Both the position numbers and the translations under genes were made by a program. Source: Arenicola marina (Eukaryota > Annelida > Polychaeta > Arenicolidae). From it: a stretch of 64,000 bases of DNA. The notes below the pieces were generated by a model. The model was not told where the DNA came from. It was given only the letters and a program-made list of their open reading frames with translations, and did not search any database. This document shows positions 39,214-49,001 of this stretch, one piece after another. The DNA lies in assembly GCA_964019135.1 (NCBI GenBank), contig OZ025253.1, forward strand, positions 40,970,548 to 41,034,547. Direction: 5' to 3'. Numbering within the stretch: the first letter of the stretch is position 1; each line of letters begins with the position of its first letter.

Positions 39214-39357
39214 ATGCATCGAACCAATCTGGACAAGACCATGCTCCATGGCGAATTCCAACAGTTCCTGACGACCTTGATCTGTCATTTCACATGAGGT
39301 TGCCGTGCCAACCTGCTTAGGCAGGATGATATGGCTTACTTCATAAGCATCACCTTT
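39214..39357 (-). CDS. Single exon of a JAMM deubiquitinase, AMSH/STAMBP-like
   Basis: A 144-bp (48-codon, phase 0-0) exon on the minus strand, preceded by a polypyrimidine tract and TTCCTTACAG acceptor and followed by a GTATG donor. The peptide contains SHIILPKQ, then SCEMTDQG, then ELLEFAMEHGLVQIGSMH, matching the AMSH-family JAMM domain in which (T/S)H(V/I)xxPKQ is followed by an LGWIHTHP strand; the catalytic HTHP would begin in the next exon. The usual GW is GS here (TGG to TCG). AMSH enzymes cleave K63-linked ubiquitin on endosomes. No partner exon is recognised elsewhere in the window. The next exon would have to lie beyond the LINE remnant and perhaps beyond the 38-kb satellite, so this may be an orphan or dead exon. 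Confidence 0.55.
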
Positions 39358-39429
39358 CTGTAAGGAAAACAAAACACACATATAACGGCTGCAAAAGGTT
39401 ATATTTCCCAATTTGATAAGCACTAATAC

Positions 39430-39530
39430 ATTAAGGTAGCGTAATTTCCGTTGTATAAGTCGCACGTTTTCTCCTCGTGGCTGAAGGGTGCGACTTATAT
39501 ACCGGTGCGACTTGTATATGAACCAAAAAC
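39430..39530. repeat. Partial MITE-like repeat with GTCGCAC motifs
   Basis: Contains TTGTATAAGTCGCAC and, further on, GTGCGACTTATATACCGG and GTGCGACTTGTATATG, which are inverted with respect to the first. This is typical of a small inverted-repeat element, but the ends are not clear. Confidence 0.4.
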
Positions 39531-39669
39531 AAAAACGTCCAAGTTTGTCTCTCAGAACCCATCCCCCTCCAAGCTACCCCACCCCACCCCTCTCTCGGCT
39601 ACCCTCCCACCCTACCTGACCGGCCGCGAGATCGAGGGTCATTCTTCCCCTGTCTACGATAATCCAATC

Positions 39670-40800
39670 CGATGAATTAAGCAAATTACTCCTTACTTAA
39701 TAGCTTTAAACCTAACTCAAAATATTTCATTAACCCATTTGTAATTAACTTAAAGAAAAAACCAGAAACACAAATAATGAAAGACCTTCATAACATAACA
39801 TCAGGAATCAGACCCAATTACCTACGTTAATTACTTATTCCTGTGTTCCTCTGCATGTAATTCTAAGCCTTAATATTAAACAACTAAGCCATAAATGTGT
39901 TATGGCTTGCTGAAAAGAAACCATTGGCACCATTGACACTTTTTCTCAGATAAAATTTGGCTGAGCTCGCAACTAAGGCTATAAATTAGATGCCAATTCA
40001 TATTATTTAACAAATATAATATTTCATCAAAAACATTTAACAAGCGGGGACAAATGAACTTGTGTAGGGAACAAACAGGTATACATTTTCAGAAAGAGGG
40101 CGCAACAATTTTGCTCTTGCTGCATGTTTAACTTCTGATGTTCATGAGTGATTGGCCAGGAACCCAGCAAAATTTTCATGCATTTGTATTTTTTCAGACA
40201 CTCTTATGAACTTAGAAACAATGTTTTTTTTAATGTGTTGTGCTGCAGATCATGGTTGCACTCTTGTAATTGTAGGGATAGGGGAGAGGGGTAAGTTGCT
40301 ATATTTAGGGATGTTCTTGTTATGAGTCGCAGTTCTTTTCTAAAGACCCTATCCTCAGTCACCTGTTGTATCAGGTGTGTAAAGTAACATCTTTTGGTCT
40401 AAACTGTCATGCCAACGGTAGTAGTAAAGTCAGACGATTGAATATTGCACTTCAGCACAAGATTATTTTCCCTGCCATAAAGGTGTGAAAGTGCAATACC
40501 TAGGTATTAACTCAATTAACTCAATCAGTGTGCAAGATTATTTTGTTCTATATATAATTCTGGACAGCAACAAAATTAATTATGTTTTAGTATCCAATAA
40601 TATTTATGAAATATGGTACATATCTGTGATGGGTGATGGGCTTGAATTCAATTGCAGTGTTGTAGCACTAAATTTATTTCTAATCATATATAGGCATACC
40701 TAAAATTAGCAAAAGTAAAGTTTTTTTCATATTAATTTAGTACCATGTAAACTTCTGATTCTGTATACCAAAGAAACAATTTATATTTAATCTAAAGAGC
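39670..40800. other. AT-rich DNA without recognised features
   Basis: About 1.1 kb of AT-rich sequence with no open frame above about 70 codons, no splice-flanked coding segment and no clear repeat structure that I can see. It could be intronic or intergenic. Confidence 0.6.
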
Positions 40801-40808
40801 TTTTTATG

Positions 40809-41057
40809 CTGGGCTCGCGTTAGCATTCGCCAATAGCCATTTGGCGAGAAAATTCGGGATTTGGCGATAAGAACTTCCTGGACACTCGCCAAAATGGCGA
40901 ATATAAAATTTCGACTAGAAACACATTTTTATTCAGGTTTTTTTCAACAAATGGAACCAGAAAATCCTCAAACAAATATTTGGCTAGTTTTGGCTAATGT
41001 TTTTCCACGGAATTAGCCAAATTGGCTAATGAAAAAAATATCCTAGCGCGAGCCCAG
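40809..41057. mobile_element. MITE with CTGGGCTCGCG ends and 5-bp TSD
   Basis: Ends are CTGGGCTCGCG(T)TAG on the left and the reverse complement CTAGCGCGAGCCCAG on the right; the element is 249 bp. It is flanked by TTATG on both sides (40804-40808 and 41058-41062), a probable 5-bp target duplication. Further inward, GCCAATAGCCATTTGGCGA and TTAGCCAAATTGGCTAATG extend the fold-back structure with mismatches. Non-coding. Confidence 0.8.
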
Positions 41058-41444
41058 TTATGCAAAGTTGTATATAGCCTTTTGTCAATGGCCAAGTGAC
41101 ATATTAGACTTATTCCAATATGACTTATATTAAAACCAATATATGACAGCTGAAGGATGGCTTCCACATCTATAGATCTAATTGATAAGACAGATGTTGA
41201 AGAAAAGTTGTCTACTTATTTATTAAATAATATATTATATTCCATACTGTGAGGATAATTCAAAGTTCAGATTAGACTAACATTTGTACATAGATCTACA
41301 TGCCTTAGTTTATAAGCAAAAAATATTTAAAATCTTAAAATTAATACTTTGAAATTTTCATTATTGGGAGAATATCGATAGCAAATATTAATGATTTCAT
41401 TGTATATGGTTGTGTTAGTTTGCATGTTATCATAGTCTGTAAGT

Positions 41445-41560
41445 TTGGTATCATTAAAATTGCACAGTCTTGCTTTTTCACATTAGTGATTATCAGAGCG
41501 ATTGCGACATATTCTGGGAAAATATGCATGGAAAGAGACTTTAGTCTCTACAGCATTTAG
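41445..41560. repeat. Diverged half-copy of the 41823-42037 element
   Basis: TATCATTAAAATTGCAC(A/G)GT, AGAGCGATTGCG and GAAAATATG occur in the same order and spacing here and at 41920-42030. Only the right half of the element is recognisable. Confidence 0.6.
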
Positions 41561-41822
41561 GAAATTAATAAACAGGAGTTTAGGAGTCACTTTTGAGTGT
41601 AGCTCCTGACACTGGTGGTCCACATATGCCCTGGCAGGGGGAGGGTAGGGGTGGAGGATTTCCACATCCAGAAGACACCTATTTTATTCACCCACAAAAT
41701 GATACTAGGCAGATTAAAGTGGAGCGGTTTAAAATTGCTAAGGATTTGCAGGCTGCACTTCAGGACCCTGGCCAAGCGGTAGAGTAGAGAGGCGTGGGTT
41801 CTTCAGGGACAGAGCTAGTGTA

Positions 41823-42037
41823 AAGTCAAAGTGATAAATGCCGTAGACTCACATTTCGGCCCATATTTTCCACGAATTTGTCGCATATGGACAACCGCGT
41901 AGTAAACACGTCAGTTTGGTATCATTAAAATTGCACGGTGTTGCTTTCTCACGTCATTGAATTTCGGAGCGATTGCGGCAAATTCACAGAAAATATGGCC
42001 CGAAACGTGAGTCTACGGCATTTATGACTTTGACTTT
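41823..42037. mobile_element. Fold-back MITE with inverted repeats of about 60 bp
   Basis: The left arm AAGTCAAAGTGATAAATGCC continues through GTAGACTCAC, TTCGG, CCATATTTTC and AATTTG. The right arm is its reverse complement with a few mismatches, ending GGCATTTATGACTTTGACTT. The loop contains the TATCATTAAAATTGCACGG segment shared with the half-copy at 41445. Non-coding; no clear target duplication. Confidence 0.75.
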
Positions 42038-42116
42038 GCTTAGTAGGCTAGAACTAGAAGACAGTAGTGATCAGGTAATGTAGCCCCATTTGATGGCGTT
42101 AATGGTTACGGCAGAC

Positions 42117-42200
42117 TGATAGGCCGGTCCTTACCGCCACAGCGTAGGTCGCCATATTCAGTCTAAAATATAGTGAGAAGTCCACTTTACAAGTTGCTGG
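42117..42200 (-). repeat. Dispersed repeat, copy a
   Basis: The reverse complement (AAGTGGACTTCTCAC, then AATATGGCGACCTACG) matches 43328-43392 in the opposite orientation (AAGTGGACCTCTCAC, then AATATGGGGACCTACG). A short, diverged dispersed repeat. Confidence 0.6.
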
Positions 42201-42313
42201 AGGTTTTGACACCAAACACTCACCTCTAATTTTTAGTTGTTTAAGTTCAGGAGCATTATCCTTAAGGAGTGTCCGACTGAAATATGTTTGATGCAACGAA
42301 AACTAGCTCAACT

Positions 42314-42703
42314 TATTTATTTTGTCGACTAACAAGTTTTCCTGGCCAGCGTTGCCGCCTTCTTGTATTGTCTCATCCCACGACACTGCTAGATGTCGCT
42401 AGTTCCTTCCGGTCAATGCCTTCTAGCAAACTAGCTGCATATTTGTCAAAGACCTGGTTCCTGTTCTGTTTATCAACAGTGACAAGTGTCTACTCACCTA
42501 TTTTCTGTACACCCGACAGAAAAACATGTGTCACTGTTAATAAACAGAAAGAGTGTTGGAACCAGGTCTTTGGGAAATGTGTAGCCAGTTCGCCAGAGGG
42601 CATTTACCAGAAGAAACAAGTGACATCTAGCGGTTTCATGAGATGACACAACACAAGACAACCAAACTTGTCAGCAAAACTTGTTAGCCGACAAAATAAA
42701 AAA
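42314..42703. mobile_element. Palindromic fold-back element, arms about 170 bp
   Basis: The left arm starts TTTGTCGACTAACAAGTTTT and includes CTAGATGTCGCTAGTTCCTT and CAAAGACCTGGTTCC. The right arm is its diverged reverse complement, ending AAAACTTGTTAGCCGACAAA. The arms meet around 42500 near AACAGTGACA and TGTCACTGTT, leaving a loop of only about 50 bases. Arm divergence shows it is old. No coding sequence. Confidence 0.8.
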
Positions 42704-42809
42704 ATTGAGCGAGTATTAGTAGCAGGAAACTTATTTCTGTCGGATACTCTTGGAACTCCCGACTAAAAAAGTAAAAATTAAAGGTGAGTGTTTTGTATAG
42801 AAACCTACT

Positions 42810-42930
42810 TGTATCATAAACAATTGCCAGATGTCGCTGCCCTATTTCGGCACGTGCTATTTGAAGGAAATTTTCATTTGTCACTCGTGCTGTCTTCATG
42901 ACCTCGGACGCGCTATACGTGAATCCAGAC
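42810..42930 (-). CDS. Possible first coding exon, unrecognised
   Basis: On the minus strand an ATG at 42930 opens MSGFTYSASEVMKT and continues through NENFLQIARAEIGQRHLAIV, and a GTAGG/GGTTTC donor-like site follows near 42810. It lies on the same strand as, and about 3.5 kb upstream of, the JAMM-like exon, but it does not resemble the known AMSH N-terminus. Its function is unknown and it may be a chance open frame. Confidence 0.2.
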
Positions 42931-42985
42931 ATGACATAGACAACATAAAAACAATGTAACCAAGGAAACCAACTTACTAAATTTA

Positions 42986-43290
42986 GTCAAATAATAGAAA
43001 TATGTAGCAAATAGTTCTTTAGGAATATTATACTAGTTTCAAGGAATATTATACTAGCTTTTTAAGGAATATTATACTAGTTTTTAAGGAATATTATACT
43101 AGTTTTTAAGGAATATTATACTAGGTTTTATAGATTTTTAGACTAGTTTCACAGGAATATTGTACTACTTTTAAAGAATATTATACTAGGTTTAGGCGAA
43201 TAATACAAATATATAGCAAATAGTTCTTTAGGAAAATTATACTAGTTTCAAGGAATATTATACTAGATTTTTAAGGATTTTTCAATTTTG
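42986..43290. repeat. AT-rich tandem repeat, GGAATATTATACTAGTTT
   Basis: About ten irregular copies of a 24-27-bp unit with core GGAATATTATACTAG. In addition, a longer stretch with TAGCAAATAGTTCTTTAGGA (from about 42986) returns at about 43191, so part of the array was duplicated as a block. Confidence 0.85.
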
Positions 43291-43327
43291 GTGGGGGTTT
43301 GTAAAGTTGGTCCACTTCTAAGACTTA

Positions 43328-43392
43328 GCAACTTATAAAGTGGACCTCTCACGGTGTTTGGGACTAAATATGGGGACCTACGGTGTGGCTGT
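43328..43392 (+). repeat. Dispersed repeat, copy b
   Basis: Opposite-orientation partner of the segment at 42117-42200. The shared cores are AAGTGGACCTCTCAC and GGGGACCTACGGTGTGGC. Confidence 0.6.
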
Positions 43393-43399
43393 TCTGGAC

Positions 43400-44700
43400 A
43401 TAGAACAATATAAAATCCATAGCCAGCAAGTCATCTTATGCCTGATGCCAGCCCAGTGGCAGTGTGGCACTCACAGTCACAGTCACATTCACAGGCTACA
43501 TGTGTGGGGCTACATGTTCGCCTTTTACAGGTTAGCCCTGTTACATTTTGCAGGGCATTGGGCGGACAGTAACGTACCTTTTTCGGATCTTTACACACGA
43601 CGGCAAGCAGAAAGAACTTCTTTCAACACATTTCTGCCCTAATATTCATAACAAATTATGCCAACCGCCAAACCCAAAAACATCCTTGCCGCCTGGGGGG
43701 GATGCCGGAAGTGACGTTCCCCTGTCCAACTACCGAAAACATTATTTCCAACCCGTTCGCAAGCTCACAGCTCTTTTTACATATTTTGGCGGTCTCGGCA
43801 ACGCACAACGTCAACGGACAGTGCCACGGAGCGCCATAGCCAGATGGCCCATGTCTCCCCGCACCCGCACCAGTTTATACGTGGTTAACGAGTCCGCTTC
43901 CCGGGTTCACATGCCAAGCCCGGCCTTAAACCGGGTGTCCAACCTAATTTAATAGTGATCTGCACAGAAAGTTTACATCTTAAAATTAAATTGGCGAGTG
44001 TTAACGCTTCGTTTCGGCCGACTGGTAAGGTGAACAAAATTAAGACAACCCGCCCCCAGCAATGTCAAGCAGAGCGCCATTTTGCCGGGAGCAGTGACGT
44101 ACGTGTATTGTGACTATTCATATGGCACCGCCTTATGTTATAACTCGCGGAGAGAGAGATCCGGGCCGCGATTTACAGATGAACAGCGGCAGTTCCAAGC
44201 CGCGCAGTAGCGTTTTAGTGTTTTATGGAAAAGTACCGTCCAAACAAATTGATATAGGTCTTGCGACGATTGACTCCGCAACAATATGCCATGATTAGAG
44301 TTAGAATCGCAGCTCTTTATATTAGCGATGATCACGCGCTCTTGTTTTGCTCACACAATAGGCGCAATTTCCGGTTTGAATAACTTAGAGTATCGCCTCC
44401 TGATTGGTGAATCGCGGACACATCTCCAAAAAGGGCTGCCGCCTCGGTAGGCGGCGAAATCGTGCCTGGGGGTCACTTCTAAATTTTATTCCGAGCTATA
44501 GATAGGACGAAAAATTCTGTAATTTGGAGGATAGATAATTGGGTATTATATGAATCGGTAAAGCAGTGTTAGAGGATGGCAGTTCCCTTTAGCTTTGCCC
44601 AGGCGAACCCTTGGTCATTTGTATATCTGCTACTGACCTTAGGAATACCTTCCCAATTAGGGCAATAATATCGACATAATGCGTAGGCCTACTAAGGATA
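43400..44700. other. Non-repetitive stretch without recognised gene
   Basis: Open frames of 60-130 codons exist, but none has a recognisable motif, and I see no convincing exon with matching acceptor and donor. Confidence 0.5.
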
Positions 44701-44724
44701 TAACTTTTTGTTATTATGAGGTAT

Positions 44725-45180
44725 CCTAGCACCAGCACAAGTTTGGCCTCCTTTTGCTATGCACCTATCGGCTAGTCACAAGTAAAGTTATGTGGCGCAC
44801 GGCTATCACTTTGTGACACTAGGCCTAATGGGTCACGTGACTGGTGCTAGTGCCTAGATGTACTGAGACAGCCGTCATAGCGACCCCGTGCATGGTTCCG
44901 CTTTGGGCCAGCGTGGGTCGGCGCTGCTGCGCAACAAACGTCAACTTGACCATTTCGGCCAGCCTGTCACTACATGTGCGTGGCGCACGGCTATTCTTAA
45001 TAGTATATTTCTTTTTAATTACTCAGGTAGTCACTTCTGTGGCGCACGGCTACCTATAGCTAGCAGTTACCTTATACAGTATTCGGCTAGCAACTAACCA
45101 TATGTTATAGCGCATGATTACCAATGATAAACTACGCCTCACAGCCAGTCACAAAAATTTTTTGACGTACGGCTGTCCAT
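44725..45180. repeat. GGCGCACGGCTA-bearing region before the DIRS element
   Basis: The motif TGGCGCACGGCTA occurs near 44794, 44982 and 45041, with a GACGTACGGCTG variant near 45163. Local inverted pairs occur too (GCACCAGCAC near 44731 against CTGGTGCTAG near 44843; GTCACAA against TTGTGAC). Its position just upstream of the gag frame suggests it could be the 5' terminal repeat of the DIRS element, which I cannot confirm because the 3' end is missing. Confidence 0.4.
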
Positions 45181-45272
45181 TTTACGTACATGCTTTGTTA
45201 TTTGCTATAACCACGACCTCCTCCAACGGACATTACAGGCGTTGTCTCAGTTGAACAAGTGCATGCAGCAGA

Positions 45273-46270
45273 TTGCAGTCTTCACTGGCTGCGGCGATGG
45301 CGGCGGGACACACACTGCAGCACCCTGTACGCCCCTCGCAGGCTCCAGCTACGACCACTGCTGATCTGCGGGGGTTGGCTGAACAAATTACTACGCCAGC
45401 TTCACAGCTGCTGCCCGGTGACACTGACCCCACTCATAACCCTCTACTTGGTGAAGCACCCGCCGGGTGGAATGTCGATGACTTTTTGGGTGGTTGCCCA
45501 GCTGACAAGCAAGGTGAGCTGCTTTCCATGCCACCCATCGCGCCTGCGCGACCACGATCTATGGCGTCAGCTAGGGCCCCAATAGGACAAAACATCCCAA
45601 TTAAATCTAAACAGCGTATCTGGAGCCACCTTTATCTGGACTTTGCTGAACTGTTACAGCCCCATCAACATGGGACTTTCACCCTCTCCCTGCAAGTCGA
45701 CGACCAGCGTCCATCCCTGAGTTTCTCCCAGGCCCGCCCACGGACTCTGAGTATCCAGGACTGGGGTAGGGTCTGGGATATCTACACAGCCATTTATGTC
45801 GACAGATTCCCGGAGCAGCTAAATGACATCCTAACCTACGCTCGGGACATTAAGAATTTGGCAGAACAGGGGGCGCACTGGCTACTCTATGACCAGCAAT
45901 TTCGCCTTGGCCGGGAATTCACCCGATGCATCTGGTCGACCGTAAGGCAGGCTTTGTTTCACCAGGCTACCCTGCACGTCTTGCCCCGCAACACTTCGCG
46001 TCCATTTCCGGCCCACATGCCCCTCCCACCCTTCGTGGTTCAAACCTCCCACCCCCTGGCACCCGAGGACCCACACCTGTGCCAAAAGGTTTCTGCTTTG
46101 CCTTTCACGCTAAAGGGCAAAGGTGTAACTCCCGTGGGCAGTGTAAATACAACCACGCCTGTTTCCGCAGCCATAAAGCACATCCCATCTTCATGTGCCA
46201 CGTCAACGACCCAAGCCACAGGCTAGTGCTAAATCACCCTGGCCACTGTTGTGTACAGTGTACAGGGTGA
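45273..46270 (+). pseudogene. DIRS gag-like protein, frameshifted
   Basis: The first frame (from 45273) contains RIWSHLYLDFAELLQP, then SIQDWGRVWDIYTAIYVDRF, and ends the conserved part with LLYDQQFRLGRE, which match the core of DIRS gag-like proteins (helical region ending in a YDxQFR motif). Around 45960 the homology moves to another frame, which encodes GFCFAFHAKGQRCNSRGQC and a following His/Cys cluster: the C-terminal zinc-knuckle region expected after the core. The two halves are in different frames, so at least one indel has occurred. Gag is thought to package the element's RNA. Confidence 0.75.
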
Positions 46271-46277
46271 TTTAGCA

Positions 46278-46597
46278 ATAGCCGCAGGCCTGCCCACGCC
46301 CATAAAGCTTACACTAAGTTACAGGCTCCTTTCATACCTACGTGACTACCCCTCCCAGCTTAAGTCAGAACTAGTCACAGGCTTCACGGAAGGCTTTGTA
46401 GTAGGGTTCAAAGGCCTGGAATGCCCACTCAACGCCACTAACTCTCAATCAGCGCTCATTAATTCCACAGCAGTTGATACCAAACTGCAGCAGGAGTTAG
46501 CGGCTGGTCGTACAGCTGGCCATTCGCACAGCCACCTTTCACAAACTTCAAATCTTCCCCTCTCGCCCTCAGAGAGAAGCGAACTACCGGCACATAC
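46278..46597 (+). pseudogene. DIRS reverse transcriptase, N-terminal piece
   Basis: Shows LPTPIKLTLSYRLLSYLRDY, then GFTEGFVVGFKG and LQQELAAGRTAG, the pre-fingers region of DIRS RTs. A one-base shift after GRTAG moves the match into another frame (WPFAQPPFTNFKSSPLA). The reading stops at 46597, where a DNA transposon interrupts it. The matching continuation is at 47826. Confidence 0.75.
46589..46597. repeat. Left 9-bp target site duplication GGCACATAC
   Basis: Identical to 47826-47834. The two copies flank the 1228-bp inverted-repeat element, and the duplicated codons (GTY in the RT) appear on both sides. Confidence 0.85.
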
Positions 46598-47825
46598 TAG
46601 CTGTGATCTCCCTAGTTCCGTCTCCGAAACCTAGTGTCTCCGCACGCTCCGCCAACAAATATGAAGTACAAATATCATTTAGTACAAAATGACAATGGTT
46701 TGATGGATCGAAAAACACTTAGTCGCTCACGCAAACAAATCTTCCACTCTCCTTCTTGCCTGCGGATTTGAGGCATATGAGATTGCTGTGTGGAGCAACA
46801 ACTGTCTCGTGGGACTAACGTCGTCCAAGCACACATCCTCACAGCTATATATTAACAGTCGCGTAAAGAACACGGCTAATAACGATATTAAAATAACGCC
46901 TGTATCCCATAAATCAAAGATCGCGAACCATGCATTTCCGTATTTTCAAGGTAAAGCGAATCTGTACGTTGCAAAACTGAACGATCACGTGACATAACTC
47001 AGTATAAAGGTTACACACCAATAGGTCGTGCGTAGAAAAGTATATACCGTCAAGTAGTGCCTAAAATATGATCGTATATCAGGGTTATATGGTTACTGGT
47101 TACTTCTTTCTTTGTATATATTGTTTCTTTCACTAATGTTTGGCCAGATTACTGCCTGTTGCATTAATCTGTGGCGTATTTAATCATGTTTGCGGACGTT
47201 ACGGGTGCGTGGTTCGGTCAACCTCATCACATGCTGATTCGCTGGGTGTTTAATTTTCGGCCGGTCGCGCTAGAGGGGGTGTCATACTATGGGCTGTAGC
47301 TAAACATATCGCACGTGAACCTATGTTCTGTTTGTTGTTAAAATAAAGTTGGATAGTTTCTCTATAATTTCCTATGGCCCGTATAGTCAAACATGGTTAC
47401 CGATTTTTTTCTAGCATGGGGTTGAAAATTTGGGTTTTTGCATTACTTAACCTGGGGATGGTTTCTATTGGTGTGTAACCTAAACAAGTTTTCTAGCGTG
47501 CGGTTGCCGCTTACTGAAGATGGTCTGTGCAATAAACTGCCTGAAAGTCAGTTGTTCAAGCGTATACCGGCTTGTGAATTATAGAAATTGACAGGTGATT
47601 GGATCACCTCTGCATAGAGTGAGGTAAAGCTAAGTTAGGAAGGTAAAAACGGTGACTTTGTGGACTCCCAACTTTTCGCCCCGATTTCACGGCGGAATCT
47701 TGTACCGGGAAAATGAGCTTCCCGTACGAAACCTTGTTGGCGGAGCGTACGGAGACACTAGGTTTCGGGGACGGAACTATGATCTCCCCAGCGTTAGAAT
47801 CTAACGCTGGATGGATTCACAGCTA
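46598..47825. mobile_element. 1228-bp non-autonomous DNA transposon with 9-bp TSD
   Basis: Begins TAGCTGTGATCTCCC and ends with the reverse complement TCACAGCTA. After the outer nine bases the right arm has about 30 extra bases (a small palindrome around GCGTTAGAATCTAACGC), and then the arms match again over GATC(T/A)..TTCCGTC(T/C)CCGAAACC, CTAGTGTCTCCG and CGCTCCGCCAACAA (left 46605-46660, right 47738-47795). Nine-base target duplications are typical of Mutator-like elements, but the end sequence alone does not settle the superfamily. The interior is AT-rich and has no transposase. Confidence 0.85.
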
Positions 47826-48020
47826 GGCACATACAGACTGCTTCACAATCTATCTTACCCATACGACCAGCGCTCAGTCAACAGAGGTATCCCGTCGGAA
47901 GACACATCCGTTAAATACCAAACCCTCTCTCAAGCCATACACCAAACCCTCTCTCAAGCCATGCACAAAATCCACATCATTCATAACGAGTCACAAGAAG
48001 TGTTAATTTACTCTTTCTAA
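47826..48020 (+). pseudogene. DIRS reverse transcriptase, middle piece
   Basis: Starts in the right-hand target duplication and continues GTYRLLHNLSYPYDQRSVN, then GIP, the conserved fingers region of DIRS RTs. A 24-bp segment (ACCAAACCCTCTCTCAAGCC...) is tandemly duplicated at 47917 and 47941. The palm domain with the YxDD motif is absent; the frame closes at 48020. Confidence 0.75.
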
Positions 48021-48407
48021 ACTTAATTTTGGACAACCCTGAGTAAGTGTTCGTTCCGAGATCGGTCTTAGCTCAACACGTGGTGGCGAAGGCAATGAGG
48101 CGAAAAGCAGTGGTTAAAGTTTTGATGATTGTCTTCAAACTCAAATTAAACCAGTTACCAACTTCGTTAAACGGTGTGTCAGTTACCTGGAAGCAGTTGG
48201 TTAACTAGCTGCCAGCCCCTCTCTCCGCACGGCGGTGAATCCGACCAAAATCCCTTCTAGCTTGCTAGCTGAAACCCGTCCTCCCGCAACGCCGCTGACT
48301 AACTCACTGCTAAGCTCAACCCAAGCGTCACCGGCGTGGTTGCTATAGCAACTCACGCGAGTAAACTACAGTATGGCGTAAAAGCAGAGATTATGTAAGG
48401 TAAAAGT
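48021..48407. other. Unassigned insert or decayed RT palm
   Basis: In an intact DIRS element this interval should hold the RT palm and thumb. No frame shows those motifs, so it is either heavily decayed or replaced by foreign sequence. No inverted ends are evident. Confidence 0.5.
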
Positions 48408-49001
48408 ATGGAATACCGCATCCGTTTCCCCTCACACTACATTCGGCTCACACATGAAGCAAAACAGGACTTACACATGTGGCATAATTTCCTACAATCA
48501 TGCAATGGCATCACCATCATCTCTAAGCCCTCACACGCAGACTCTGCAACCATCAATATGTACACAGATGCTTCCGGCATTGGGTATGGGGGGACATTCG
48601 GCTACTCGTGGATACAAGGCACATGGCCACGCACGTGGCGCACTTATCACATCGCTGTTCTCGAATTGTACCCGATCCTCCTCCTAATTCGAGCTTTTGG
48701 ACACAAAATGCGCAACACTGTAGTCACATTGCATTGTGACAACAAGGCTGTCACGGACATTCTCAACAAGCAAACTTCGCTCGACCCAGTCATAATGGGT
48801 ATTCTTCGACCTTTCATCCTTGCATGTCTTCACAACAACACAACATTTACAGCAGTACACATACCATGCGTAACCAACATACTAGATGAGGCAATTTCTC
48901 GCTCGCAGGTCACTCCACAACTGCTGAGCGAGTACGGGATGAAGCCTCAGCCGCACAACTTTCCGGCCGAATACCTTCCAGAGAACGTCAAGCCACAATA
49001 G
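48408..49001 (+). pseudogene. DIRS RNase H domain
   Basis: A 197-codon open piece with HYIRLTHEAKQDLHMWHNFL, then NMYTDASGIGYGGTFG, HIAVLELYPILL, LHCDNKAVTDILNKQ and HIPCVTNILDEAISRSQ. These match the DIRS-type RNase H core: catalytic Asp (YTDAS), Glu (LELYP) and Asp (HCDNKA). The fourth acidic site, normally an (A)DA(I/L)SR, is DEAISR here, so the expected Asp is replaced by Glu. The enzyme would degrade the RNA strand during reverse transcription. This is the least damaged part of the element. Confidence 0.8.

Noticed and set aside
41593..41787. GGCCAAGCGGTAGAGTAGAG near 41770 as a tRNA fragment
   Set aside because: It recalls a D-arm region, but no matching T arm or acceptor stem follows.
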